This document shows positions 9,138-19,084 of a DNA stretch of 64,000 bases, piece after piece; position 1 is the stretch's first letter; each line of letters opens with the position of its first letter. The notes under the pieces were generated by a model. That model did no database searches. It was not told where the DNA came from and worked only from the letters and a program-made list of their open reading frames with translations. Source of the stretch: Chryseotalea sp. WA131a. Lineage in GTDB: Bacteria; Bacteroidota; Bacteroidia; Cytophagales; Cyclobacteriaceae. Position numbers and translations under genes: made by a program. The stretch is from contig CP073016.1 in assembly GCA_025370075.1 (NCBI GenBank), forward strand, positions 2,418,001 through 2,482,000. The letters are read 5' to 3'.

Positions 9138-12100
9138 TTATTTTTTAACAAACTTCAACTGATACACCCCTGTTGCCCCATTCAAACGAAGCACATACAT
9201 TCCGCTTGACAGATCTTGCACATTTGCTCTGTAACCGTCTAAATTCTTTTCAAGAATGATTTTTCTTTCCTTACCAGAGATGTCCATCAGGCGAGATTCT
9301 TGGATTTCAGAAATCCCTTGAATTTGCAGATAGTCTTCTACCGGGTTTGGATAGGCGGATATTGAGGATGAGCTCGTTGGTAGGTCTCCCGTCACAATAA
9401 GGGTAACTTCAGCTGAAAAATCACTGGTACAATCATCCACTTTTACATTTACTTTGTAAACCCCGGCTGCCGTAGCACTTAGCGTTGCATTAGTTGCACC
9501 TGAGATTGCATTTCCATTCAGGAACCATTGATTACCGGCCGTAGCACTGGAAGTTAAGGTGGGTGTTTCAGTATTGACATTAGTTACTTTAACAGTTGGC
9601 TTAACAGGCTTGATGCAGAAGCTACGTTCAACGGGTGTTGCCGCTGTAAAGGAGGCATTACCTGCCTGATTGGCGGTAACGATGGCGCGGCCCGCCTTTA
9701 CCAAGGTTACCTGGCTTCCCGCGATGGTGATCTTATCTGAAGTGGTTGTAAATGAAGTTACTGCCAATCCTGACGAAGAAGTTGCAGATAGCGCAAAAGC
9801 AGGATCTCCTAACGTTTTGTCAGCGGGTGTGGTGAAAGTGATCGTTTGGGTTTGCTTGGTCGTGAGAGAGACTGCGCTAAATCCGGACACCCCAAAGTCG
9901 TTAAATGCAACGACTCTATAAAAATAGGTAGCATTTGCAACGACCGTATTGTCTGTGAATGTTAACACGTTTGCTGAAACCGTGCCTATCGCTGCAAAGC
10001 CACTCGTTTCATTTAATGACCTCAGAATTTGAAATCCTGTTTCATTGGTTGAATTGTCCGTCCAGTTAAGTGTAACCGGAAGCACACTTACAGGAGAAGA
10101 AGCCGTTAAAGCGGTAGGTGCTGCTGAAGGAACCATTCCTCCTCCGACCGAATAAACAGAGATCGTGCTACTCACTTCGTTGGATACAATTACTAGGGGA
10201 AGTCCCGTTGGACTCTCTTCTGCCTTGATAAAGAAAATACCTTCAGATCCAAGATCGCCAACTCCAGCGGTGGTAGTGCTGCGAGTATTCGCCCACTGCA
10301 CAAAAACGGGATTAACAGGGTCCGTTATATTATAGACCATCACTCCACCAATCCGCTCTAACGCAATGAATGCATATATTTTTCCATTCAACGTTGAAAT
10401 AGAAACGCCTTCAGGCTCTGGACCTTTGTTATCGCTACGGTTTTTTGGAGTGTTATTATCGTGGCTGGCATTGAAGATACTTCCAAAGGTTGCGTTGGCG
10501 AGTGTTATCCTTTCAAACTGGTCGCCACTATCAAAGACTTGCTCTAAACCCGTAGCGGTTGGCCGCCAAATAGAAAAAGAGCGCGCTCCCAAGGCATGAA
10601 TCTCATCGAAGTCTCCATCGCCATCCGTGTCACCTGTTTTATTCGTTAGCTGAAGCCGACCGAGCACTGAATTATTTTTAAGAAGTGTAGCATCTGGAAA
10701 CTTAGCCGGATCCAGAACATAAGCAGCGGCTCCAACCCGAACTTCTTCATTATAGATGCTTCCCTCTGCTCCTACAGTTGATCCAGCTCTTGGATAAACT
10801 CTTGAATCGCCTTCATTTGCCGTCACCAGGTAATTGATTCCCCCAACGCTAAATCCTGCAATTGCATCGGGTTGGTACATTCCTTTAACAGGCAAATTAG
10901 CAATATTGATATTCGCCAAGCCTCCAGGATTATCAGAAGCATCCAATCCATTTTTCAAAAGATTGTGATCCTTTAAACCCAATGGCCTAATAGCAGTAAA
11001 TGCTTTCGTGGCTATATCCAGCACTGCAATCGCATTATTTTCCTGAAGCGTCACGTAAGCCGTATTTCCGTCTAAAGAAAACGTGATAAACTCCGGCTCT
11101 AAGTCTTTAGATACGGTAGCATTAGGCCCATAAATTCGCACACCTTGCGTTCGTAGCGCGGCCAACTGGGCATCATATGAGTTGAAGTTAACTTTGCTGA
11201 CGTTTGATTGCGTAAGATTGGCAATGCCACCTGAAATATCAATGATGCTGACGGTTCCTTCCGGATCGATGGTGTATGCATCGTTAGGCTCGCCTTCATC
11301 GGCAGTAAGCACCAAGTTACCGTTAGGGCTAAACGTAAGCATGTCGGGCATAGAACCAACTGTAACTTGCTTCAACAAAGCACCATCTTTGTCGAAAAAC
11401 AAGACACTCCCCGCGTCTATAAGATTGGTTGCTTCGATGGCAACTGCCACAATTCCGTTTCGAACAGCAACACTATTAATCCCTCCGAATGGCGCGATAT
11501 CGATAGTCGCGATGTTCGACATCGCGGCAGGATTACTAAAGTCAACAATATTCATTTTTCTGCCCAAGGAATTGACAATGAACAGTCTTTTTGAAGTTGG
11601 ATCATATGCAGAGATTTCAGCGGAATTTCCAGGGTTGGGGCCGACATTCAAATAACTAGATACCAAACTCAATTGAATCTCATTATTGGGAGCCGGAGCG
11701 GTTGGGAAGTCATTGTCGAAGACAAAGATATCTCTCTTCGGAGTCGCTCCGAGACCTATCGCAGCAGAATTGGCGCCCAGCGAAACCGAGAATGTTTCAG
11801 AACCTTCTAGGTTAGCGTCATTTTGTATCGTAAGCGTAGCGGTACCGGTTGTGGCACCGTTAAGGATCGTTATTGTAGGGCTGCTTAATGTATAATCCGA
11901 AGCTGTAACGCCAGCTCCAAATACATTCAATGCTAGAGTTTGGTCTCCAACCACAGGAGCTGATGCCGTGGCTGTCAATGTAATAGCTGTCGAGGCGGTT
12001 TCGCTTCCTATTGCTATTGCGGGAGTGGTAGTGAGGACAGCTGTGGGATTAACGACAATAGAGTAAACAGAAACTGTAGCACTTACCTCATTAGAAAGTA

Positions 12101-15100
12101 CGACCAATGCATTACCAGTTGGACTATCGGCAGCTGAAATATAAATGATACCTTCCGAGCCTAAGTCATCAGTAGCGGGTACAGGAGGGTTGGATCGCTT
12201 GTTGTTGTAGGAAACAAAAATAGGGTTCGATGGATTTGTTACATCATAGGTAACTAAGCCACCGATACGCTCCAATGCTACAAAGGTATACTGTTTACCA
12301 TTAATCTCTGCAATGGCTACACCCTCGGGCTCTGGGCCTTTATTATCGCTGCGGTTTTTCCTAGTCGGTGTGCCCGTGCTATTGTTGGCATTGAAAAAAG
12401 GACCCCATGTTGGGTCTTCAGCGGTAATACGTTCCAGTTGGTTTCCGCTATCGAATACAAGCGCACCGGTGTTGCCATTCCAAATGGTAAACGAGCGCGC
12501 ACCAAATGCATATACTTCATCGAAATCGCCATCGCCATCGGTGTCACCAGTTTTATTGGTTACTGCAAGTCGTCCGAGTGCAGAATTATTTTTCAAAACT
12601 GATGCATCCGGAAAAGCTGTTGGATCTAAATTAAGTGAGCCAAAGGTCACCTCATCTGTAATGCCTGTGTACTCGCGGGCATCGCCTTCGTTCGCAGTAA
12701 TCACATATGGCACTCCGGCTACTTCATAAGAAGCAATGGCATCCGGCATATACATGCCTTTTACTTTCCACGAACCAAAAAATATGTCACCCGACACATC
12801 TGACGCATCAAAAGAGTTTTCAGGTAAAGAGTGATCCTTGAAGCCCAGCGGCTTGATGTCCGTGACCGTTTTAGATACCAAGTCAATAATAGCAATGGCA
12901 TTATTTTCTTGAAGCGTTACCCATGCTTTTTTGGAATCCGCAGAAACGGTAATGTACTCCGGCTCCAAATCTTGAGATACAGAAGATCCTGGGCCAAAGA
13001 TGCGTACTCCCTGACTCTTGAGTGCTGCCATCTGACCGTCAAACGCATTGAAGTTGATCTGAGTAACATTTGCCTGCGTAATGTTGGCTACATCTGCCGG
13101 AACAGTTACACTAGATAAGTCCACTAATGTAATCGAACCTTCAGGGTCGCTCAGTGTGGGAGTATAAAAAATAGGTTGAGCTTCATTGGCTGTCAGTACA
13201 AATTTTCCATCTGGCGTAAAGGTCACCATATCAGGAAGATTCCCTGCATCTACAGATTTTAAATGAACACCATTGGTATCAAAGAAAGCTACTTTTCCAT
13301 TAGTAGTAGCTGCATTTTCTATCGCCACCGCAACAATTCCATTCTTTACCGCGATGCTGTTAAGGCCCGCGCCATAAGGAGCCATGTCGATGGTGGAGAT
13401 ACGAGTAATTGCTGCAGGATTGGAGAAATTGAGAATCTCCATTTTGTTCAATAGCGAGTTCACCACAAAAAGCCGATCGCTTCCTGGATCGAAAGCAGAT
13501 ATTTCAGCTGAACTACCTGATTCAGGCACTTTAAAATTACCCGTGTAAGTTAGATTCAACGCATTGCTAGGTATGATTGGAGTTCTGTCATTGTCTTTGA
13601 TGAAAACGATATGTTGCTTAATCGACCCTAAACTTCCATTGGTAACAGAACCTAATTGAAGTACCAAATACTTATCCTGGCTCGCAGTTGTATTGTCTAA
13701 GATTTGAAGAGAGATGTTTTGCGGAGTTGTTGAATTTGCAGGAAAAGTAACGGTCTGGTTCGTGAACGTGTAGTCCGTTCCTGCCACAGCGGTACCACCA
13801 ACCACTGTCACTTGACTTGAAACCGCACTCGTGCTGCTGAAAGCAATATTAACTGGGATTGACAATGTTCCTCCGGTTTCTGTGGTGTTTGTCTTATCGG
13901 ACGCAAATGCGATAGGAGTTGGCGTTGCCGTAAATGTTCCTGGTGTAGCAAAAATATCTACCCCGTTAAGCTTTTTGACAAGAGTAGATGGAACGCCCCA
14001 GTTTTGCCCAGCGTTGTTATCCAACATTAAGTTGAACAATTCAAGTGAGTATCCTCGCTCATCGGCATCCAAGGGCCAAGGTGCTATGTCATCGTAGTTT
14101 ACTTCATCTACTACGGCATTTGCACTATTCAATAACTGAATCAACTCGCCACCATTACCCAACACATTTCCTATGACGGGTATATCAAGAAAAGTCTTGC
14201 CTATATAAAACGCTTCTGCGCCTACCTTATCGGTGGCCAAAAGAAGGAAGCCATTCGAAGGTATCGCAGTCTCGGGAAGAGTGAAGTTAAAATTGTTGGC
14301 ATCTTTTATTCGCAAACCACCCGCCTGAACAACGTTTGCGCTATTGTTATAGATTTCTATAAACTCGAGGGCATCTGCTTCTGGTATGTTCAAGGCATTG
14401 TACATGATCTCGGTAATGATCAATGGAGGTGTGGTGTTGTTGAGGATCAATACCGAACTAGTAAAGGCTGCGCTCATCAAATTGGCAGCAAGGTCAGAAA
14501 CGTTGCTCACGGTAATGATGTAGCCCACACCGTCTTTTAAGGTTGACGTAATCAATGTTACTTTTTTTGAAGCATCATTGTAAGAAATTGAATTGATGGT
14601 TGCGCTTCCACTAATGGTATAGTTCGCAGCGTTCTCGGCACTTGCTAAAGTAACCGACTCGCTAAAAGTTACTTCAATTGAGGTATTGCTGACTAAGGTG
14701 ACGTTCGTCACGGTTGGCGGTGTCGTGTCGGCACCAGTCAACGAAAATGGAGTTGCACTAAATGGAACATCTGGCGCAGCGGCATCAATCGATTGATCGC
14801 CTCCTGCGTCTTGAGTAATCCAATTGCTGGGCGTATTTATAGGACTCAAATAAGCTGCAAAAGATGTTTGGTCATTGCGCGCTCCATTGTACGCAGCGAT
14901 GTCAGTATCATCATCAGTTGATAGGAAGCTAATTGCATTAACACCCTCCGTAAGCCCGGTATTTGTAAGAAGTCCATTTGGAGCACTGAATCCTCCCGAT
15001 GCAATCGCTGCAAGAAAAGTTGGGCTTGCAGATGAGCCCTGATAAGCATATATCGTTTCATCACCTCCGCCAATTCCTCGATTTGTTCCGCGCGATGGAG

Positions 15101-15431
15101 ACAAAGTAGTTGCACTAATGGCAGTACCTGTGCTAGCGGTAATCGTACCCGTCCCAATATTGTCAATCAATACAATGGTACCAGGCGAAACGGCTGTTGT
15201 TGATGTCCAACTGAAGGCTCCCTCATTGGTGTCAATCCAAGCTGTGCCATTCCATTCGTTGTCTTCAAAAATTATAGTCTCCCCAGCATTAATAGTGGTC
15301 AATGCTACAAAGGCAATATTATCATTGCCATCAGCGTTAAAGCCGACAAAAGCGATACTCCCCTGTGTGAGTTGTCCATAACTCAGCGCCCAAGAAGTAA
15401 GGAAGAATAGAACTAGTAAAGTTTTTCTCAT
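9138..15431 (-). CDS. Giant secreted protein with two choice-of-anchor-I domains, lamin-tail and Calx-beta modules, T9SS sorting domain
   Basis: 2097 residues with a signal peptide (ends near SYGQ, residue 20). Order: an LTD-like N-terminal domain (about 20-235); a bacterial Ig-like repeat starting TPPTVTNVTL; a lamin-tail domain (about 333-480, IITEIMYNA and LEFIEIYN); a Calx-beta module (about 505-600); a choice-of-anchor-I propeller (about 624-1120); a second Calx-beta; a second choice-of-anchor-I propeller (about 1250-1760); a fibronectin-III-like domain; the same DQTITF-like and IKPxKPxV modules as the protein at 4069-7932; and a T9SS sorting domain (YPNPVED onward). The two propellers share DPEG, GPEPEGV, NEGDxR and TGDTDGDGDFDE; the last is a calcium-loop-like Asp-rich sequence. 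Choice-of-anchor-I proteins resemble PhoX-type phosphatases, but activity here is unproven. Confidence 0.9.
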   Translation of the reverse strand: MRKTLLVLFFLTSWALSYGQLTQGSIAFVGFNADGNDNIAFVALTTINAGETIIFEDNEWNGTAWIDTNEGAFSWTSTTAVSPGTIVLIDNIGTGTITASTGTAISATTLSPSRGTNRGIGGGDETIYAYQGSSASPTFLAAIASGGFSAPNGLLTNTGLTEGVNAISFLSTDDDTDIAAYNGARNDQTSFAAYLSPINTPSNWITQDAGGDQSIDAAAPDVPFSATPFSLTGADTTPPTVTNVTLVSNTSIEVTFSESVTLASAENAANYTISGSATINSISYNDASKKVTLITSTLKDGVGYIITVSNVSDLAANLMSAAFTSSVLILNNTTPPLIITEIMYNALNIPEADALEFIEIYNNSANVVQAGGLRIKDANNFNFTLPETAIPSNGFLLLATDKVGAEAFYIGKTFLDIPVIGNVLGNGGELIQLLNSANAVVDEVNYDDIAPWPLDADERGYSLELFNLMLDNNAGQNWGVPSTLVKKLNGVDIFATPGTFTATPTPIAFASDKTNTTETGGTLSIPVNIAFSSTSAVSSQVTVVGGTAVAGTDYTFTNQTVTFPANSTTPQNISLQILDNTTASQDKYLVLQLGSVTNGSLGSIKQHIVFIKDNDRTPIIPSNALNLTYTGNFKVPESGSSAEISAFDPGSDRLFVVNSLLNKMEILNFSNPAAITRISTIDMAPYGAGLNSIAVKNGIVAVAIENAATTNGKVAFFDTNGVHLKSVDAGNLPDMVTFTPDGKFVLTANEAQPIFYTPTLSDPEGSITLVDLSSVTVPADVANITQANVTQINFNAFDGQMAALKSQGVRIFGPGSSVSQDLEPEYITVSADSKKAWVTLQENNAIAIIDLVSKTVTDIKPLGFKDHSLPENSFDASDVSGDIFFGSWKVKGMYMPDAIASYEVAGVPYVITANEGDAREYTGITDEVTFGSLNLDPTAFPDASVLKNNSALGRLAVTNKTGDTDGDGDFDEVYAFGARSFTIWNGNTGALVFDSGNQLERITAEDPTWGPFFNANNSTGTPTRKNRSDNKGPEPEGVAIAEINGKQYTFVALERIGGLVTYDVTNPSNPIFVSYNNKRSNPPVPATDDLGSEGIIYISAADSPTGNALVVLSNEVSATVSVYSIVVNPTAVLTTTPAIAIGSETASTAITLTATASAPVVGDQTLALNVFGAGVTASDYTLSSPTITILNGATTGTATLTIQNDANLEGSETFSVSLGANSAAIGLGATPKRDIFVFDNDFPTAPAPNNEIQLSLVSSYLNVGPNPGNSAEISAYDPTSKRLFIVNSLGRKMNIVDFSNPAAMSNIATIDIAPFGGINSVAVRNGIVAVAIEATNLIDAGSVLFFDKDGALLKQVTVGSMPDMLTFSPNGNLVLTADEGEPNDAYTIDPEGTVSIIDISGGIANLTQSNVSKVNFNSYDAQLAALRTQGVRIYGPNATVSKDLEPEFITFSLDGNTAYVTLQENNAIAVLDIATKAFTAIRPLGLKDHNLLKNGLDASDNPGGLANINIANLPVKGMYQPDAIAGFSVGGINYLVTANEGDSRVYPRAGSTVGAEGSIYNEEVRVGAAAYVLDPAKFPDATLLKNNSVLGRLQLTNKTGDTDGDGDFDEIHALGARSFSIWRPTATGLEQVFDSGDQFERITLANATFGSIFNASHDNNTPKNRSDNKGPEPEGVSISTLNGKIYAFIALERIGGVMVYNITDPVNPVFVQWANTRSTTTAGVGDLGSEGIFFIKAEESPTGLPLVIVSNEVSSTISVYSVGGGMVPSAAPTALTASSPVSVLPVTLNWTDNSTNETGFQILRSLNETSGFAAIGTVSANVLTFTDNTVVANATYFYRVVAFNDFGVSGFSAVSLTTKQTQTITFTTPADKTLGDPAFALSATSSSGLAVTSFTTTSDKITIAGSQVTLVKAGRAIVTANQAGNASFTAATPVERSFCIKPVKPTVKVTNVNTETPTLTSSATAGNQWFLNGNAISGATNATLSATAAGVYKVNVKVDDCTSDFSAEVTLIVTGDLPTSSSSISAYPNPVEDYLQIQGISEIQESRLMDISGKERKIILEKNLDGYRANVQDLSSGMYVLRLNGATGVYQLKFVKK

Positions 15432-15722
15432 AAGTTTATTTTTAATTCAGCTGCAAAAGACGCCAAACAAAATTGTAGTAGTACTACTTTTATGTTAAGG
15501 CTTCATTACCGGATTATTTCCAGTTTCTTCCACGTAACCTAAAATTTCAAAAGAGTAGAAGCAAATACCCTATTCAGCAAGCCTTAGTAACAGTTTAATC
15601 GACACGAATAGATCATTTTATGCCACTCTGTCATTCTTTGGCAGAAAATCTCTAAATAAAGGCAATGGCATAATCATTGACATTTGCCCACGTACAAATA
15701 GAAAAGCATAAAATTTAACGAT
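15432..15722. promoter_or_regulatory. Divergent control region between the giant secreted protein and dnaK
   Basis: This 291-nt gap separates two divergent genes and must hold both promoters. A 12-nt perfect palindrome AGTAGTACTACT lies at 15477-15488, near the minus-strand gene. On the dnaK side, a 17-nt imperfect palindrome CTGTCA-N5-TGGCAG lies at 15628-15644, inside a wider TGCCA-N13-TGGCA arrangement (15621-15643). No clean TAnnTTTG -7 box was found on either strand. The palindrome ahead of dnaK could be a heat-shock operator, which is inference. Confidence 0.4.
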
Positions 15723-17645
15723 ATGGGCAAAATAATTGGAATAGACTTAGGAACCACCAACAGTTGCGTGGCCGTAATGGAAGGCAACGAACCTGTGGTG
15801 ATTGCCAATAGCGAAGGCAGAAGGACAACCCCTTCCATCGTGGGCTTTTTGGACAATGGTAAAGGCGAACGCAAAGTGGGCGACCCTGCCAAGCGTCAGG
15901 CTATTACCAATCCCAAAAATACCGTTTCGTCTATCAAACGCTTCATGGGTAAAAAATTCGGTGAAGTGACTGGCGAAAAGAAAATGGTTTCATACGAAGT
16001 GGAAAGCGGAAACAACGACACCGTGCGCGTGCGCATTGGTGACAGAATGTACACTCCGCAAGAAATCTCAGCAATGATTTTGCAGAAAATGAAAAGCACT
16101 GCAGAAGATTATCTTGGAACTACGGTAACGGAAGCAATTATTACAGTGCCTGCTTATTTCAACGATGCAGAACGCCAGGCGACAAAAGAAGCCGGGCAAA
16201 TTGCTGGTTTGGACGTAAAGCGTATCATTAACGAGCCAACTGCTGCGGCATTGGCTTACGGATTAGATAAGAAGAACAAAGACATGAAAATTGCGGTGTA
16301 CGACCTTGGCGGTGGTACATTCGATGTGTCGATATTGGAATTGGGCGATGGCGTGTTTGAAGTGAAATCGACCAATGGAGATGTACACTTGGGTGGTGAT
16401 GACTTTGACATGCGCATTATGAATTGGTTGGCCGATGAGTTTAAGTCGGATAAAAACATTGACCTACGCAAAGACCCGATGGCGCTTCAACGCTTGAAAG
16501 AAGCTTCTGAAAAAGCGAAGATAGAATTGTCTAGCGGCAACGAAACAGAAATCAACTTACCTTATATCACTTCAGTGGATGGTGTGCCCGAACACTTGGT
16601 GAAAAAATTGAGCCGTGCCAAGTTTGAGCAACTGTGCGATGACTTGATCAAGCGCACGTTGGATCCTTGCAAAAAGGCAGTGGCCGATTCGGGTTATTCC
16701 GTTTCTCAAATCGATGAAGTGATTTTAGTAGGTGGTTCGACACGTATCCCTCGCATACAAGAAGAAGTAGAAAAGTTCTTCGGCAAGAAACCATCGAAGG
16801 GTGTAAACCCTGATGAAGTAGTAGCGGTGGGTGCTGCCATTCAAGGCGGTGTGTTGACTGGTGAGGTAAAAGATGTACTGTTGTTGGACGTTACACCACT
16901 TTCTTTGGGGATTGAAACCATGGGTGGTGTAATGACTAAATTGATTGAGTCAAATACTACGATTCCATCTAAGAAATCAGAAGTTTTCTCAACCGCTTCC
17001 GACAGTCAGCCTTCAGTAGAAATTCACGTGTTGCAAGGCGAGCGTCCGATGGCCCGTGACAACCGCACGATTGGACGTTTCCACTTAGATGGAATTCCAC
17101 CTGCCCCGCGTGGCGTACCTCAAATCGAAGTAACTTTTGATATTGATGCCAACGGGATTTTGCATGTATCAGCCAAAGACAAAGGCACTGGTAAAGAACA
17201 AAAAATCCGTATCGAAGCTAGCAGCGGTTTAACGGATGCCGAAATCCAAAAGATGAAGCAAGAGGCTCAAGCCAATGCGGACAGCGATAAGAAAGAGAAA
17301 GAGAAGATTGAGAAAATCAACCAGGCAGATTCACTGATTTTCCAAACGGAAAAACAACTGAAAGAATTTGGAGACAAACTTTCAGAAGGAAACAAATCAG
17401 CGATCAACGGTGCACTGATAAAATTGAAAGAAGCGCATGCCAGCCAAGACTTAGCAGCGATTGATACTGCCATGAATGCACTCAACACAGCCTGGACGGC
17501 TGCTTCGCAAGAGATGTATGCCCAAGGTGGTGCACAACCCAATGCAGGTGCAAACCCAACCGATAACGGTAGCAATAATTCTGGTGCAGGCGCGAATGCC
17601 GGAAATGGCAATGCTACTGATGTGGAGTATGAAGAAGTGAAATAG
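15723..17645 (+). CDS. dnaK: Molecular chaperone DnaK (Hsp70)
   Basis: 640 residues, full length. It is the ATP-dependent folding chaperone working with DnaJ and GrpE in the cytoplasm. The nucleotide-binding domain starts with IGIDLGTTNSCVAVMEG and includes IINEPTAAALAYGLDK, AVYDLGGGTFDVSIL and the ILVGGSTRIPRIQ phosphate loop. It is followed by the VLLLDVTPLSLGIET linker, the beta-sandwich substrate domain and a helical lid. The tail is Gly/Asn/Ala-rich and ends in DVEYEEVK, close to the canonical EEVD-like end of bacterial DnaK. No dnaJ or grpE is adjacent; the gene has its own terminator at 17668. Confidence 0.98.
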   Translation: MGKIIGIDLGTTNSCVAVMEGNEPVVIANSEGRRTTPSIVGFLDNGKGERKVGDPAKRQAITNPKNTVSSIKRFMGKKFGEVTGEKKMVSYEVESGNNDTVRVRIGDRMYTPQEISAMILQKMKSTAEDYLGTTVTEAIITVPAYFNDAERQATKEAGQIAGLDVKRIINEPTAAALAYGLDKKNKDMKIAVYDLGGGTFDVSILELGDGVFEVKSTNGDVHLGGDDFDMRIMNWLADEFKSDKNIDLRKDPMALQRLKEASEKAKIELSSGNETEINLPYITSVDGVPEHLVKKLSRAKFEQLCDDLIKRTLDPCKKAVADSGYSVSQIDEVILVGGSTRIPRIQEEVEKFFGKKPSKGVNPDEVVAVGAAIQGGVLTGEVKDVLLLDVTPLSLGIETMGGVMTKLIESNTTIPSKKSEVFSTASDSQPSVEIHVLQGERPMARDNRTIGRFHLDGIPPAPRGVPQIEVTFDIDANGILHVSAKDKGTGKEQKIRIEASSGLTDAEIQKMKQEAQANADSDKKEKEKIEKINQADSLIFQTEKQLKEFGDKLSEGNKSAINGALIKLKEAHASQDLAAIDTAMNALNTAWTAASQEMYAQGGAQPNAGANPTDNGSNNSGAGANAGNGNATDVEYEEVK

Positions 17646-17667
17646 TTTTCACTCTGTGAATTATTTT

Positions 17668-17704
17668 AAAATCCCCTTGGCGGAAGCTTAGGGGATTTTT
17701 GTTT
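17668..17704 (+). terminator. Terminator of dnaK
   Basis: A 10-bp stem AAAATCCCCT (17668-17677) / AGGGGATTTT (17690-17699), 12-nt loop, followed by more T residues. It lies 23 nt after the dnaK stop. Confidence 0.9.
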
Positions 17705-17798
17705 TCGTGGATTAAGCTCAATCAAAAATAAAACACGACTCATTAGCACGTCAGTTTGAGCTACAATCGCTACCGTAATGAGCTTCAAAAAAGAAATA

Positions 17799-18206
17799 CT
17801 ACTGCAGAGTCTCCAAAAACTCCTCCGACTTCACAATTTTACCCAACTCGGCCATCCCTTTTCCATTGATTAAAACGCGCTGGTGTGTCTGCCTGATTTT
17901 TTCGAATTCTGTCTTCACCCCTTCATACCCTTTCTCATCTTTGTATTGAACCACTACCGCAAAATCCCAGCCAAGAGAAGCATCATTGTTTTCAAGCAAG
18001 TGATATTGTTTGAAAAGCCCTTGTTCGATTGCAAGTTTGTCCATCGCCAACCAGTTCTTTTTTAAAAAAAGTTTTAAGTCCGCTTTCTGGCCATCGCTGG
18101 ACTTCAAATAAGTAAACGCCCAGAGTGATTTTTCTTGTAAGTCATTTTGGCCACGGCTTTTAAAACAAAATAAACAAAAGGCTATTGTCAACAAAATTAC
18201 CTTCAT
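17799..18206 (-). CDS. Small secreted protein of unknown function
   Basis: 135 residues with a signal peptide (MKVILLTIAFCLFCF, cleavage near SRGQ). The mature part is charged and alpha/beta-like, with SLGWDFAVVVQYKDEKGYEG resembling a strand and helix of ferredoxin-like dimeric barrels, but no family can be named with confidence. Its ATG overlaps the stop of the upstream YceI gene (ATGA, 18203-18206), so translation is probably coupled and the product may act with the YceI-like protein in the periplasm. Confidence 0.65.
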   Translation of the reverse strand: MKVILLTIAFCLFCFKSRGQNDLQEKSLWAFTYLKSSDGQKADLKLFLKKNWLAMDKLAIEQGLFKQYHLLENNDASLGWDFAVVVQYKDEKGYEGVKTEFEKIRQTHQRVLINGKGMAELGKIVKSEEFLETLQ

Positions 18207-18859
18207 AAGTTTTGTTTGGTGGCACTGAGTTTCACTTTCAAAATAATCTCATCGTTGATCAATTCATCTTTGATGGTTCCAATCACCCCTGAGTGATATA
18301 CAATGCCCCATTTAGTGCGGTCTATTTTGAATGCAGAGCTCTCTGCCACTAAACTACCTTCAATTACTTCTGCTTTAGCCCTGAACGTAACAGGCAGTGT
18401 TACGTTTTTTAAGGTAAGATTACCTTCCACTTGTAATGAATAGCCGGCACTGTCGCTAACGCTGCTGGTGCGCAAAAACTGAAAAGAACCTTTTGGGAAT
18501 TTCTCCACTTCAAAAAAGTCTTCGTTCATCAAATGGCCTTCTAAATTTGATTTGTCCTTACCCGTTTGGTCCAAAGCGGAAATCGATTTCATGTTGACGT
18601 TCAATTCACCGCTGGTGATGGATTTTTCAATAACGCCTAGCGTACCATTCGAAAATTTCAAAATGCCGTTGTGTTGGTAGTTGCCGGGGGCCGATCCAAT
18701 CCATTCGATCACACTGTTGATGGTATCTAATTGGAATTTAACTCCTGTAAGAGCTGTCGCTTGTTCAACATCGGCTGTTGATTCGGCTGGCTTCTTGCCC
18801 ACGCAATAGACGCATAGTACTGATACGATGATGCCGAGAATGATTGACCTTAGTTTCAT
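18203..18859 (-). CDS. YceI-family periplasmic lipid-binding-type protein (lipoprotein)
   Basis: 218 residues. The N-terminus is a short hydrophobic signal ending VCVYCVGKK, consistent with a lipoprotein Cys near residue 19. The mature part shows the YceI pattern: VKFQLDTINSVIEWIGSAPGNYQHNGILKFSNGTL, then GHLMNEDFFEVEKFPKGSFQ and NLTLKNVTLPVTFRAKAEV. YceI proteins are lipocalin-like barrels that bind polyprenoid or amphiphilic molecules; the ligand here is unknown. It is the first gene of a two-gene unit with the overlapping small secreted protein. Confidence 0.88.
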   Translation of the reverse strand: MKLRSIILGIIVSVLCVYCVGKKPAESTADVEQATALTGVKFQLDTINSVIEWIGSAPGNYQHNGILKFSNGTLGVIEKSITSGELNVNMKSISALDQTGKDKSNLEGHLMNEDFFEVEKFPKGSFQFLRTSSVSDSAGYSLQVEGNLTLKNVTLPVTFRAKAEVIEGSLVAESSAFKIDRTKWGIVYHSGVIGTIKDELINDEIILKVKLSATKQNL

Positions 18860-18994
18860 AGGGAATTTAAATTTTTATCAAAGTAAATGGATCATTCTTA
18901 CCTGATTTGTTAAAGAGGTGTTAATTCTTGCTATTAAATTGTTAAAATGGTTCAAGTTCCAAGATGGCCTTACAACTGTTACCACAAACCATTG

Positions 18995-19011
18995 CGGTCT
19001 TTAAAAGACCG
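18995..19011 (+). promoter_or_regulatory. 8-bp hairpin upstream of lysC
   Basis: CGGTCTTT-A-AAAGACCG is a perfect palindrome 74 nt before the lysC ATG. It could be an operator or an RNA hairpin. A weak -7-like TATCTTTA lies between it and the start (about 19055-19062), which would place the palindrome upstream of transcription. Function not established. Confidence 0.3.
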
Positions 19012-19084
19012 TGACATTTACGGTTGGAGGTGTTTATTTATTGAAACTGCGTTTTATCTTTACGCCCCCTTAAAGATTTTGAAC

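Noticed and set aside
18947..19084. In-frame 46-residue N-terminal extension of lysC
   Set aside because: It does not resemble aspartate kinases, and the family start KFGGTSVG begins at ATG 19085.
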